From assembly GCF_014529705.1 (NCBI RefSeq), contig NZ_JAANIH010000025.1, positions 1-64,000 of the forward strand: a stretch of 64,000 nucleotides of DNA, read 5' to 3'. Origin of the DNA: Bradyrhizobium campsiandrae (lineage in GTDB: Bacteria > Pseudomonadota > Alphaproteobacteria > Rhizobiales > Xanthobacteraceae). Under the pieces are notes generated by a model. It was not told the origin of the DNA, did not search any database, and saw only the letters and a program-made list of their open reading frames with translations. The first letter of the stretch is position 1; each line of letters begins with the position of its first letter. Positions 1 through 8,414 of the stretch are shown one piece after another. Both the position numbers and the translations under genes were made by a program.

Positions 1-173
1 ACAAAGCGCAGGCGCTCTTCCATTACCGAACTCGCTTTCCACGGCATCCACGCCTCCCGCAGAACAAAAGCGGAAAGTGTAACCCATGTGTCCGGTACGA
101 TTTGTCACCTATGTCTCGGGCCGCTCACGCCAAGCCGCCGGGGCCAGCCGCCCCATCCACTTACGCGCTATTT

Positions 174-1139
174 TCAGTTTGCCGAAACGCCAGCTTGCCG
201 CGCCCGCGCCAGCGTGTCCGACGGTGCCTCGTGGAAGGTCGCGCGGTAGGCTGCGGCAAATTCGCCGAGATGATGAAAACCCTGGGCGCGCGCGCATGCC
301 GCGACCGAGGCGCCGCTACTTCTGAGTAGCTGCGTGCGGGTGGCCCAAAGCCGCTTCAGGCGGATATATTGATGCAGGCTCATGCCGCGCACCTTGGTCA
401 CCGCGCCGCTGAGCGTGCGGACCGAGACGCCGAATTCACCGGCGAGATCCGCGGTATAGATCGGAGAAGCCGGATAGGCCGTGACATAGTCGTCGATCTG
501 CTGCACGAGCTTTGCGGATCGCGCCCCTGCGCTCGGTGCCCGGCGCTCGGACAAAGGGTCGATCTGAAACAGCTCGTCGAGAGCAAGCAGCAGGCCCTCC
601 TGGAGATGCGCGGCGACTTCCCTGGTCTCGAACATGTGCGGCTCGATCGAGGCGGTCCTGAGGATGTCTTGCACTAGCTGCCGTACGTAGAGATGAGCGG
701 CGGCATCCGCGATACGAACCCACAGCGCGTCAGCGCGATCGAACCAGCCGCGATCCTTGAGGGTCGGCGAGAACATGATCAGCGCATGATGATTGGTCTG
801 TGGCTCGACGAAATGGCAGTGGTGGCTGCCGCGCAAGGCAATGAAGAAGCGCGAGTCGATATCCATCCCGCTCGAACTGGCGCGCAGATGATCGGTCATC
901 GGCAGGATCACCATACCGCCTGGCGCGCGGTAGGTGGTCTCCAGGATGCGGGCAAACGACCTTGCGACGATGATCCGGCACGCCGGCAGGTTCACGATTG
1001 CTCGCGCGGCAGCGAAGTTGGCAACGTCGAGGGGGATGCTCCTGGCGTCTTCCAGCGACTCAGCCGGCCGAAACGAGTCGACGTCGGTAAACCGGGTCAG
1101 CTGGAGGGCCGAAGAAGGGGCAAGAACGTCGAAGAACAT
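174..1139 (-). CDS. AraC family transcriptional regulator
   Basis: Cytoplasmic one-component DNA-binding regulator of about 321 residues. The N-terminal two thirds looks like the ligand-binding half of EutR/AraC_binding_2-type proteins, and the last ~90 residues carry the two AraC helix-turn-helix motifs (YTADLAGEFGVSVRTLSGAV, then VAACARAQGFHHLGEFAAAY). The open frame runs further 5' to a TTG at 1193, but the first ATG at 1139 gives the usual family N-terminus (MFFDVLAPSS), so I chose it; neither start has a strong ribosome site. It stands alone and its target is not visible: bases 1-173 upstream of its stop hold no gene I can support. Family assignment is firm; ligand and regulon are unknown. 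Confidence 0.88.
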   Translation of the reverse strand: MFFDVLAPSSALQLTRFTDVDSFRPAESLEDARSIPLDVANFAAARAIVNLPACRIIVARSFARILETTYRAPGGMVILPMTDHLRASSSGMDIDSRFFIALRGSHHCHFVEPQTNHHALIMFSPTLKDRGWFDRADALWVRIADAAAHLYVRQLVQDILRTASIEPHMFETREVAAHLQEGLLLALDELFQIDPLSERRAPSAGARSAKLVQQIDDYVTAYPASPIYTADLAGEFGVSVRTLSGAVTKVRGMSLHQYIRLKRLWATRTQLLRSSGASVAACARAQGFHHLGEFAAAYRATFHEAPSDTLARARQAGVSAN

Positions 1140-1412
1140 GCGTCTGGCCGAATACTGCAATGTGACAATAAAATGAACGTCGGTACGTGGCAATCAATGG
1201 CGAAACACGACGATTCAGTAAACCGGATTCCGGGCCGTAGTATTGCGGACATCATGCCACGAGGGAGGCCCGATCGATGCCGCCGTCAACGGTCCGGCTC
1301 ATCGGCTGACCGGTGGCGAGATCAATGAATGGGAGCCTCGCGGGGCGAGCGCATACAATGATGTGCGCGACAAATTTCATCTTTGATCTAGGTCAGTGCA
1401 TTCCGCAAAACC

Positions 1413-1436
1413 GAAGGGGCCCCGGAGGGCCCCTTC
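1413..1436 (-). terminator. Rho-independent terminator of the YG-rich secreted protein gene
   Basis: A 10-bp perfect stem (GAAGGGGCCC / GGGCCCCTTC) with a 4-base loop lies just past the stop codon at 1442. Reading the minus strand, it is followed by GGTTTTGC. The + side also has an AAAA/TTTT flank, so it could work in both directions. Confidence 0.7.
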
Positions 1437-1441
1437 AAAAC

Positions 1442-1714
1442 TCACCAGCGGCGATAGCCGTAATAGCCATAATAGCGCGGACCATAATAGCGCGGGCCGT
1501 AATAACGCGGCGGCCCATAGTAGCCCGGCCCGTAGCCGTAGCCGTAATAGACGTTCGGCTGCCACCAGCAGCGTCCCCAGGCGTTGCAGACCATCCGGAC
1601 CTGCTCGACATTGGAGACCTGCGGTGCCGCAGCAACTGGCATGGCCGACGCCGTCGACGATGCCGCGAGAGCACCGAACAGGGACGCGGCGACAACGCCG
1701 ATCTTGAGCTTCAT
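1442..1714 (-). CDS. small exported Tyr/Gly-rich repeat protein
   Basis: A 90-residue protein with a clear Sec signal peptide (residues 1-24, cleavage after ASA). The mature part has a short Cys-containing segment (VCNAWGRCWW) followed by a tail of repeated PRYYG/YGYG units ending in YRRW. Such small exported Tyr/Gly-rich proteins are common in Bradyrhizobium-type genomes and have no known function; surface or envelope placement is inference. A strong ribosome site (GGAGGAAG) precedes the ATG, and a terminator follows, so it appears to be a monocistronic unit. Confidence 0.8.
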   Translation of the reverse strand: MKLKIGVVAASLFGALAASSTASAMPVAAAPQVSNVEQVRMVCNAWGRCWWQPNVYYGYGYGPGYYGPPRYYGPRYYGPRYYGYYGYRRW

Positions 1715-2043
1715 GATGTCTTCCTCCGCTTACGCAATACAGGATATCGAAGTTGTTCTGATCAAATTGTGGCAGAACCGAAATGTAATACTGATGAACA
1801 AACCTTCAGCCGGTCAGCCGTACCTCTGATCAAGCCTCGTCAAGTTACCCCAGCTGGGTCGCGATCGCCAAGGCATAGCGTCTGCCCTCCATCCTCGATC
1901 CCTCATCCTTGATCCTGCGCAATTCGCACGTCCGGCTTCCTCCTTAGTTTCGTCGTGTGGGGCGTCTTTCGAGGATTCGAAACGCATTCGGATCGGCCGC
2001 CCGCCTTAGTCGAGCAAGACGGCCAATTGTTTGGAGCAGTGCA
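1715..2043. other. intergenic region between divergent genes
   Basis: A 329-bp spacer between the YG-rich protein gene on the minus strand and the host-attachment gene on the plus strand, expected to hold both promoters. It contains AT-rich patches around 1745-1815 but no gene or perfect palindrome that I can support. Confidence 0.5.
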
Positions 2044-2502
2044 ATGAACAAGATGAGGATCGACAAGGGCGACTGGCTCGTCGTGTGCGATGGGCGCAAG
2101 GCGCTCATCCTGGAAAATCTCGGCGACGAGATGTTTCCGAATCTTCACACCAAGGAGGTTCGCGAGCAGACCAATCCGTCGACATCGGCGCAAGGGACTG
2201 ATGCGCCGGGCCGGCTGCATGCGGCGGTCGGCGGCGCCCGCAGCTCGGCGGAGCAGACCGACTGGCACGATGAGGCCGAGCGCACTTTCCTGAGGAGCCT
2301 CGCCGAACGGCTCGATTCCGCGCTTAGCGCCGGGGAGACCTCAGCCTTGACCATGGTGGCTTCACCGCGTGCGCTTGGCATGATCCGGAGCGACTATTCG
2401 GACGCGGTGCGCAGGGCGCTGCGAGGCGAAGTCGGCAAGGACCTCGTCAAGCTGCCGGTCTACGAGATCGAAAAGCAGGTACTGCTGTCGGGGGCCGGGT
2501 AG
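2044..2502 (+). CDS. host attachment family protein (PF10116-like)
   Basis: A 152-residue soluble protein. The N-terminus (DWLVVCDGRKALILENLGD) and the conserved GTDAPGR segment match the family named 'protein required for attachment to host cells', first linked to Agrobacterium attachment; the biochemical role is not known, and the fold is related to eRF1/baeRF-like domains. The start at 2044 is chosen because GGAG precedes it and the longer frame (from 1957) has no coding character. It lies alone between two small exported-protein genes. The family call is fairly sure; a role in host attachment here is only by name. Confidence 0.8.
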   Translation: MNKMRIDKGDWLVVCDGRKALILENLGDEMFPNLHTKEVREQTNPSTSAQGTDAPGRLHAAVGGARSSAEQTDWHDEAERTFLRSLAERLDSALSAGETSALTMVASPRALGMIRSDYSDAVRRALRGEVGKDLVKLPVYEIEKQVLLSGAG

Positions 2503-2522
2503 GAAGGACCCCGCCGCGCCCG

Positions 2523-2786
2523 TCAGTAGCAGGGGTGCCGGCGACCGTCTTGGCCGACATAGGCGGCTGCGCTCTGGTAGCAGTGGTTGGTCGAGGGGCC
2601 GTCGTAGAAGGCGAAGGTGCCGGGGGTGATACCCGGGCCGTAATTGTGCAGATAGCTGATCGGATAGGGCAGCGGATTGGGGTGGTAGCGATGGTACCGG
2701 TGATGGACCCGCGCCTCCGCCAGGCCAGGGGCTAGGATTGCGGCCGACAGGGCAGCAATCGCGGCTACAAGCGTCAACTTGCTCAT
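2523..2786 (-). CDS. small exported His/Tyr-rich protein
   Basis: An 87-residue protein starting MSKLTLVAAI with a Sec signal peptide ending in GLAEA. The mature part begins with a His/Tyr-rich stretch (VHHRYHRYHPN) and contains a C-terminal pair of cysteines (NHCYQ and HPCY). An upstream in-frame start at 2855 would add 23 basic residues before the signal peptide, which is unlikely. No known domain is recognised. It is convergent with the host-attachment gene, 20 bp apart. Confidence 0.72.
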   Translation of the reverse strand: MSKLTLVAAIAALSAAILAPGLAEARVHHRYHRYHPNPLPYPISYLHNYGPGITPGTFAFYDGPSTNHCYQSAAAYVGQDGRRHPCY

Positions 2787-3089
2787 CTCGATTCTCCGGA
2801 ACCCGCGCAAATAGGTCAGCCTTCTATAGCGATTTCGGGGCGCCGGGGCATCCATCAGGCGCCCTGAAATCGGGGCTAGTTCCGCAGATTCCCTGATGGG
2901 TGTGACAGAATTGCCGGAATTGGGGCCGAAGCCTGCCCATTTTTGGCCTTTTCGGGATGCTTAACGAATTCCCCACACAAGTATGGCCAAAGAGAATCCG
3001 GTCAAAGATTCCCAGCCAGTCGCTTGGGGAGTTCCTTGGGGGCTCTTCGAGGCCGGTTCGTTCCCGCAAGGTTTTGCCGTCACGCTGTC
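2787..3089. other. divergent intergenic region with stem-loop
   Basis: A 303-bp spacer upstream of both neighbours. It contains an inverted repeat of 14-bp arms (2831-2844 and 2858-2871, GATTTCGGGGCGCC against GGCGCCCTGAAATC, one G/T mismatch), which would sit in the 5' leader or promoter of the minus-strand gene. No ORF here is convincing. Confidence 0.55.
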
Positions 3090-3533
3090 ATGCGCATCAC
3101 GCTCCTCAGCCTGTTGTTGCTCTCCCTCACCGCCGCGCCCGCGCGGGCCGAACTGCACATCACCCGTGACCACGGCGGCTATGTCGAGGAGTACAAGGCC
3201 AAGTACAAGCGCGTCCGCGACAAGGGCGAGCGGGTCATCATCGACGGCATCTGCAACTCGGCCTGCACGCTGGTGCTCGGCATCGTGCCGATGAACAAGA
3301 TCTGCGTGACGCCAAAGGCGAGCCTCGGCTTCCATCAGGCCTATTACGACAAGGCCTTCACTTTCGGCATCAAGGTCACCAGCGCGGAGGGGACGTCGGA
3401 TCTGATGTCCTATTATCCCGACACGGTGAAGGACTGGATCCGTCGCAATGGCGGGCTCACCACCGACATGAAGAAGATCAAGAACGGGGTCGAGCTCTGG
3501 AAGATCATCGATCCCTGTCCGGAAGAATGGTGA
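3090..3533 (+). CDS. exported ClpP/SppA-like protein of unknown substrate
   Basis: A 147-residue periplasmic protein with signal peptide 1-20 (APARA). It resembles the COG3904 group of predicted periplasmic ClpP/crotonase-fold proteins: the segment GICNSACT has Ser57 in the place of the ClpP nucleophile and His82 follows in SLGFHQAYYD, where the catalytic His would be. Three cysteines (55, 59, 72) near the site and a C-terminal PCPEEW suggest disulphides. The start at 3090 is placed directly before the signal peptide; the frame is open further upstream. Peptidase activity is inferred, not shown. Confidence 0.65.
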   Translation: MRITLLSLLLLSLTAAPARAELHITRDHGGYVEEYKAKYKRVRDKGERVIIDGICNSACTLVLGIVPMNKICVTPKASLGFHQAYYDKAFTFGIKVTSAEGTSDLMSYYPDTVKDWIRRNGGLTTDMKKIKNGVELWKIIDPCPEEW

Positions 3534-3622
3534 TCGGTTGATCTGAACTGCTGCTCGCGCCGCAGCGCAGCATCGGAAATTCGCATTGCCGCACAGCGCC
3601 CGCTCGGGCAATGAGGGCGGCA

Positions 3623-4501
3623 ATGAATCATAATCAAGACAGGCTCGCCGCCCGCGCAGCACCAATCCTGTTTGTGCTGCTCTGGAGCACGGGCTTCATC
3701 GGCACCAAATACGTCGTCAACGACGCCGATCCCTTGACCTATCTCGCCATCCGCATGGCGTTGGTGGTCGGCCTGATGGCGGTCATCGTGGCCGTCGCCC
3801 GCCCGAAATGGCCCGATCGCACCGGCATTGCGCATAGCGCGATTGCAGGCATTCTCGTCCATGGTTTCTATCTCGGCGGTACCGCGATTGCGATCGCGCA
3901 TTCGATTCCGGCGGGCCTGTCCGCGCTGATTCCAGGCTTACAGCCGATCCTGACCTCGACCATTGCCAACCGTTGGCTCGGCGAGAAGGTGACGCCGGTG
4001 CAATGGGGCGGCCTGCTGCTCGGGCTCGGCGGCGTGGCGCTGATCCTGCACAATCGTCCCATGACCGGGGAGGCCGGGCTCGGCTGGCTCGCCTCAGTGG
4101 TCGCGCTGATCAGCATCACGCTCGGCACGCTCTACCAGCGGCGCTACTGCAACCACATCGACTGGCGCGCCGGCAATCTCGTGCAATATGTGGCGGTCAC
4201 GATCTTCTTCGCGGTCGGCGCCTTCCTGTTTGAGGACCGGGTCGTGCACTGGACGCGGGAGTTCGTGCTTGCGCTGGCCTGGCTTGCCGTGGCGCTCTCG
4301 ATCGGATCGATCGGGCTGCTGTACTGGCTGATCCGCCACGCCGCGGCGACGTCGGTGGCGAGCCTGTTCTATCTGGTGCCCGCGGTGACGGCGCTGATGG
4401 CCTATCTGCTGTTTTCGGAAAAGCTCGACACGCTGGCGATCGCTGGCATGGCGATGTGCGCAGCCGCTGTGTTTGTGGTCAACCGGCGCTTCGGCGCGTG
4501 A
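3623..4501 (+). CDS. EamA/DMT family transporter
   Basis: A 292-residue inner-membrane protein with about ten hydrophobic segments arranged as two EamA repeats (first: LLWSTGFIGTKYV near the N-terminus; second starting near GLGWLASVVALISITLGTLYQ). This is the drug/metabolite transporter superfamily, usually exporters of amino acids or related metabolites; the substrate cannot be told. ATG at 3623 is preferred over ATG at 3611 because it gives the usual short cytoplasmic N-terminus. The gene stands alone. Confidence 0.9.
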   Translation: MNHNQDRLAARAAPILFVLLWSTGFIGTKYVVNDADPLTYLAIRMALVVGLMAVIVAVARPKWPDRTGIAHSAIAGILVHGFYLGGTAIAIAHSIPAGLSALIPGLQPILTSTIANRWLGEKVTPVQWGGLLLGLGGVALILHNRPMTGEAGLGWLASVVALISITLGTLYQRRYCNHIDWRAGNLVQYVAVTIFFAVGAFLFEDRVVHWTREFVLALAWLAVALSIGSIGLLYWLIRHAAATSVASLFYLVPAVTALMAYLLFSEKLDTLAIAGMAMCAAAVFVVNRRFGA

Positions 4502-4589
4502 CGGGCTTGCCGGAATACATCCCTGACGTGCGGCGGTCTTCGTGTTACGCTGGCGGGGATTTCGGCTGCCCTTTCACGCGGTGATTTCC

Positions 4590-5333
4590 ATGAAGAAGGC
4601 GAAGCGCGCACTGCTCGGCAGGTCCCTGAAGCCGGTCCGGATTGCCTGCATCAACTACGCGCGGGAGTCGATTAACGACCGTGAGATGAGCCGGCTCACC
4701 AAAGCGCTGCAGAAGTGCTACGACAAGCATTTCCTGCCGGTGTGGGGCTATCCGGTCGAACTCTATGTCACGCGCAAACCGAAGCGTACCGATTGGCAGC
4801 TCGTCTATTTCGATGATGCCTTGCACAAGAACATGCTCGGGCGCCACGAGCTGACCCATCGCGGCCAGCCGATTTCGAAGATCTTCGTCAAGGCGCTTGG
4901 GGAGGAGCCGATCAGCGTGGCGGCTTCGCACGAGCTGTTCGAGATGGTGCTCGACCCCATGGCCAATCTCTGGGCGGACAAGAATCCGAACACCCAATAC
5001 GCCTACGAGGTCTGCGACGCGGTGGAGGAAGACTCTTTCGACGTCGATGGCCTGCCGATGTCGAACTTCGTCTACCCGTCCTGGTTCGAGCCATTCAAGC
5101 ATCCGCGCGGCGCCAGGTTCGACCACAAGGGAACGCTGAAGGCGCCGTTCTCGATGACCGAGGGTGGCTACGTCATCAAGAAGGTCAACGGCAGGAAGGT
5201 GATCAAGGCGTTCGGTTCACCGGCGAAGCGGCGGCGCTTCAACGCCGAGGATCGGCGCGGCCATCGCAGCGAATTTCGCGATCCGAACGGACAGCACCAT
5301 CCGGGTCGGCGCGCTGCGAAGCGGCGCGGGTAG
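4590..5333 (+). CDS. HELFE-motif protein, possible metallopeptidase-like
   Basis: A 247-residue protein that I do not recognise as a named family. Residues 111-125 (AASHELFEMVLDP) resemble the 'sHEl.EavTDP' signature of EXORDIUM-like and other zincin-like secreted proteins, where the HExxE residues (His114, Glu115, Glu118) could bind a metal, and a second conserved-looking patch follows (YEVCDAVEED, 139-148). There is no signal peptide: the N-terminus is basic (MKKAKRALLGRS), and the C-terminal ~45 residues are again very basic (KRRRFNAEDRRGHRS), which suggests nucleic-acid or surface binding. Enzyme activity is speculative. Confidence 0.7.
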   Translation: MKKAKRALLGRSLKPVRIACINYARESINDREMSRLTKALQKCYDKHFLPVWGYPVELYVTRKPKRTDWQLVYFDDALHKNMLGRHELTHRGQPISKIFVKALGEEPISVAASHELFEMVLDPMANLWADKNPNTQYAYEVCDAVEEDSFDVDGLPMSNFVYPSWFEPFKHPRGARFDHKGTLKAPFSMTEGGYVIKKVNGRKVIKAFGSPAKRRRFNAEDRRGHRSEFRDPNGQHHPGRRAAKRRG

Positions 5334-5343
5334 GGAGACAAGC

Positions 5344-5374
5344 CTCCGGGCACGCCCATACCCGGAGACTGTTT
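5344..5374 (+). terminator. probable terminator after the HELFE-motif gene
   Basis: A 7-bp GC stem (CTCCGGG / CCCGGAG) with a 10-base loop, 10 bp past the stop codon, followed after three bases by a short run of four T. It lies between two convergent genes. Confidence 0.5.
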
Positions 5375-5385
5375 TCGAGCTGCGT

Positions 5386-5682
5386 TCAGCGCTTGGCCTT
5401 TTTGGCCTTCTTTTTCGACTTGGCAGCCTTCTTCGCCGCTTTCTTGCTCGCGGTTTTCTTGGCTGCCTTCTTCGTGGATTTCTTGGCTGTTTTCTTCGGC
5501 GCCTTCTTCGCTGCTTTCTTCTTGGAAGCCTTCTTTGCCTTCTTCGGCGAGACCTTCTTCGCGACCCGCTTGGCGGCCTTCTTTACTTTCTTCACGGCGG
5601 TGATGGCGGCATCCTTGGTCGCGTCTACGGCGGTGGTGATCGTCTCCATCGCCTGCTCGGTGATCGGCTTATCGTCGTCCAT
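5386..5682 (-). CDS. histone H1-like Lys/Ala-rich protein
   Basis: A 98-residue protein: an acidic first ~25 residues (MDDDKPITEQAMETITTAVD) followed by ~70 residues of almost only Lys, Ala, Ser, Pro and Thr in KKAAKKA-type repeats, as in bacterial histone H1-like (HupN-tail, AlgP, Hc1-like) proteins. Such proteins bind DNA or RNA non-specifically and condense the nucleoid; that role is inferred from composition. A GGGGGA ribosome site precedes the ATG. The repetitive coding sequence (many AAG/GCC codons) makes indels in homologues likely. Confidence 0.82.
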   Translation of the reverse strand: MDDDKPITEQAMETITTAVDATKDAAITAVKKVKKAAKRVAKKVSPKKAKKASKKKAAKKAPKKTAKKSTKKAAKKTASKKAAKKAAKSKKKAKKAKR

Positions 5683-5750
5683 ATCGCGTCCCCCACGGTT
5701 TGCATGGAGCGATGACGATAGCGGGTTTCATAATTGTGTCAAAGCAACGC

Positions 5751-7187
5751 TCAACTTTTGCGGAGCTTTGCGTAAGCGGCGAGGGCGCGCTCGCGTCCCT
5801 TGGCATGATCGACCATCGGATGCGGATAGGTCTTGCCGAGCGTGAGGCCGGCGCTCGCCAGATCGAGCGGCGTCGCTTGCCACGGCTGGTGGATCAGCTT
5901 GGCCGGCAGCTCTTTCAGCTCGGGCACCCAGCGCCGGACATAGGCTCCATCAGGGTCGAACTTCTCCCCTTGAAGCACCGGGTTGAAGACGCGAAAGTAG
6001 GGTGCGGCGTCGGCGCCGCAGCCCGCGACCCATTGCCAGTTGGCCGGATTGCTGCCGGCATCGGCGTCGACCAACGTGTCCCAGAACCAGGCTTCACCAT
6101 CGCGCCAGTCGATCAGGAGGTGCTTGACCAGAAATGAGGCGACCACCATTCGCACCCGGTTATGCATCACGCCGGTGTGCCAGAGCTCGCGCAAACCAGC
6201 ATCGACGATCGGATAGCCGGTGCGGCCGCGCTGCCAGGCGGCAAGCGCGTTCTTGTCGCTCTTCCAGGGGAAGTCGTCGAAGCTGGTTTGCAGGTTCTCG
6301 GTGGCGAGCTCTGGGTGGTCATGGAGCAGATGACGGCAGAACTCGCGCCAGCCGAGTTCGCTCAGGAACTTGTCGACGCCGGTGCCGATCGCCGGATTCT
6401 CGGCTGCAGCGAAACGTGCGGCGTGAAAGACTTGGCGCGGGCTGAGCTCGCCGAACCGCAAATGCGGCGAGAGGCCTGAGGTGCCAGCGCGATCGGGACG
6501 GTCGCGGTCGCCGGCATAGCCGTGCACGGTGTGCTTGAGGAAGTCGCGCAGGCGTGCGCAGGCGGAGGCTTCACCCGGCGTCCAGGTCTCACGCAGGCCG
6601 CCGGCCCAGTCGGGCTTGCTTGGCTCGAGCGCCCAATTCTCCAGTCTGTCGCTGAATAAGTTCGGCGCGGGTCGAAGCTGTTTCGGGGCGGGTAGCGGCT
6701 TTGGTGGATCGCCGAGCGCAAGCACCCGCCGCCAGAACGGCGTGAACACGCGCAAGCCGCGGCCTTCCTTGTTGCGGATCGCGGAGGGCGGGGCGAGCAA
6801 ATCGCCGGGAAAGCCTTGCGAGTCCACGCCAAGTTTTGCCAGCGCTGCTTCGAGCTGTGTCTCGACGGCCTGATGCGGGGCTTGAGCGATCATGTTCCAG
6901 TAGACCGCACCGGCGCCGCTCTCCCGCGCCACCTCGGGGATCACCCTGGCTGCCGGGCCCTTGCGCAGGACAAGCGATCCGCCGCGCCCGGCGAGGTCGA
7001 TGCCAAGCGCGCGTAGCGACTGGGCCAGCCACCAGCGCGCCGCGCCGCCCAATGCACGTCCGGCCGCCTCGTCGAGCACGTAGAGGCAGACCACCGGGGC
7101 GCCGGATGTCGCGGCGGCGTGCAGAGCGGGGTGATCGGACAGGCGGAGGTCGTCGCGAAACCAGACGATGACGGGCGGGGGAAACAT
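5751..7187 (-). CDS. phrB: deoxyribodipyrimidine photolyase (CPD class I)
   Basis: A 478-residue FAD enzyme that splits UV-induced cyclobutane pyrimidine dimers using blue light. The N-terminal antenna domain begins VIVWFRDDLRLSDHPAL (residues 6-22). The C-terminal FAD domain has the family hallmarks in order: TSGLSPHLRFGELSPRQV, ELGWREFCRHLL, GRTGYPIVDAGLRELWHTG, HNRVRMVVASFLVKHLL and the strongly conserved DADAGSNPANWQWVAGCGAD segment. Length is normal for class I. It is monocistronic, with the histone-like gene downstream on the same strand. A cryptochrome function cannot be ruled out from sequence alone, but the motifs favour repair. Confidence 0.95.
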   Translation of the reverse strand: MFPPPVIVWFRDDLRLSDHPALHAAATSGAPVVCLYVLDEAAGRALGGAARWWLAQSLRALGIDLAGRGGSLVLRKGPAARVIPEVARESGAGAVYWNMIAQAPHQAVETQLEAALAKLGVDSQGFPGDLLAPPSAIRNKEGRGLRVFTPFWRRVLALGDPPKPLPAPKQLRPAPNLFSDRLENWALEPSKPDWAGGLRETWTPGEASACARLRDFLKHTVHGYAGDRDRPDRAGTSGLSPHLRFGELSPRQVFHAARFAAAENPAIGTGVDKFLSELGWREFCRHLLHDHPELATENLQTSFDDFPWKSDKNALAAWQRGRTGYPIVDAGLRELWHTGVMHNRVRMVVASFLVKHLLIDWRDGEAWFWDTLVDADAGSNPANWQWVAGCGADAAPYFRVFNPVLQGEKFDPDGAYVRRWVPELKELPAKLIHQPWQATPLDLASAGLTLGKTYPHPMVDHAKGRERALAAYAKLRKS

Positions 7188-7355
7188 GATCGCTACAGGC
7201 CCTGTTGGCGCACTTCATAGCTACGCCATGTCCAGGTGAAGTTTCATTCGCCGGCGGCGAGGCCGCGTTGTCAGCGCGTGAAACCGGGTACCTTGCCTGC
7301 CGTAGATGGTGGGGTAAGTGACTGGCCGCCGGGCTGCGGAACAGGGAGGCCACCA

Positions 7356-7751
7356 GTGAATCGAATCGCCGTACTGTACGTTGCGACCCTCGTCATTCTG
7401 ACAGGCCTGGATTTTATGTTCCTCGGCTTTCTGGCCAAGGGGTTTTTTATGGCCCAAGTCGGAGACATGCTCGGCGACATCAGGCCGGTGCCCGCCGTGC
7501 TGTTCTATCTGATTTACGTGGTCGGCTTGCTTGTCTTCGTCAGCGGGTCGCCGGTCGCGACTTGGCAATCGACGCTGTTTTACGGCGCGCTGTTCGGACT
7601 GTTTTGTTATGCGACCTTCGAGCTGACCGCATTGTCATTGCTCAGGCATTGGACCTGGCCCGTCGTCCTTCTCGACATCGCGTGGGGCGCGGCGGTCTCC
7701 GCGGTCTCGTCGACCGCGGGACTTCTCGTGGCCAATCGTCTGACCGTTTAA
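7356..7751 (+). CDS. DUF2177 family membrane protein
   Basis: A 131-residue inner-membrane protein with four hydrophobic segments, matching DUF2177 in length and motifs (LDFMFLGFLAKGFF near the N-terminus, FCYATFELTALSLLR and WPVVLLDIAWGA in the second half). Function unknown. The GTG at 7356 is chosen because AGGGAGG lies just upstream and it starts exactly at the first membrane segment. It is divergent from the photolyase gene and ends 3 bp from the convergent peroxiredoxin gene. Some DUF2177 genes lie near photolyase genes, so a link with light or UV response is possible but not shown. Confidence 0.85.
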   Translation: MNRIAVLYVATLVILTGLDFMFLGFLAKGFFMAQVGDMLGDIRPVPAVLFYLIYVVGLLVFVSGSPVATWQSTLFYGALFGLFCYATFELTALSLLRHWTWPVVLLDIAWGAAVSAVSSTAGLLVANRLTV

Positions 7752-7754
7752 GCC

Positions 7755-8414
7755 CTATTTCGGCTGCGGCACGATCCGAATGTAGGGCTTCGGTTCCTTC
7801 CAGCCTTGCGGATAGATCGTCTTGGCTTCGTCGTTGGACACCGAGCCGGCGATGATCACGTCGTCGCCCTGGGACCAGTCGGCCGGGGTGGCGACGCGAT
7901 GCTTGGCGGTGAGCTGGAGCGAGTCGATCACGCGCAGGATTTCCTGGAAGTTCCTGCCCGTGGTCATTGGATAGACCAGCACCAGCTTGATCTTCTTGTC
8001 CGGTCCGATGATGAAGACGTTGCGGACGGTCTGGTTATCGGCCGGCGTGCGGGTGAGGGGATCGCCCGAGGTCGAGGCCGGCAGCATCTCGTAGAGCTTC
8101 GAGACGTTGAAATCGGTGTCGCCGATCAACGGATAGTTCGGCGCGGCGCCCTGCGTCTCCTTGATGTCCTCGGCCCATTTGGCATGGCGGTCGATCGGGT
8201 CGACCGAGAGGCCGATCAGCTTGACGCCGCGCTTGTCGAATTCCGGCTTCAGCTTGGCGAGCGCGCCGAGCTCGGTCGTGCAAACCGGCGTGAAGTCCTT
8301 GGGGTGGGAAAACAGCAGGGCCCAGCTGTTGCCAATCCAATCGTGGAACTTGATTTTCCCTTCGGTGGTCTCGGCTTCGAAGTCGGGGGCGGTAGCGCCA
8401 ATCGGGAGTGTCAT
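7755..8414 (-). CDS. 1-Cys peroxiredoxin (Prx6 type)
   Basis: A 219-residue cytosolic thiol peroxidase that reduces H2O2 and organic peroxides. The AhpC/TSA domain covers the first ~150 residues with the peroxidatic Cys45 in FTPVCTTE; no other Cys exists in the protein, so it is a true 1-Cys enzyme and needs an external reductant. The C-terminal ~60 residues (AKHRVATPADWSQGDDVII...) are the Prx6-type extension. Homologues are often oxidative-stress induced, but no operator could be picked out upstream. Confidence 0.95.
   Translation of the reverse strand: MTLPIGATAPDFEAETTEGKIKFHDWIGNSWALLFSHPKDFTPVCTTELGALAKLKPEFDKRGVKLIGLSVDPIDRHAKWAEDIKETQGAAPNYPLIGDTDFNVSKLYEMLPASTSGDPLTRTPADNQTVRNVFIIGPDKKIKLVLVYPMTTGRNFQEILRVIDSLQLTAKHRVATPADWSQGDDVIIAGSVSNDEAKTIYPQGWKEPKPYIRIVPQPK

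Noticed and set aside
5393..5845. Phe/Ala-rich frame opposite the histone-like gene, resembling a membrane protein
   Set aside because: FFAAFF repeats are the reverse complement of KKAAKK repeats; not an independent gene.
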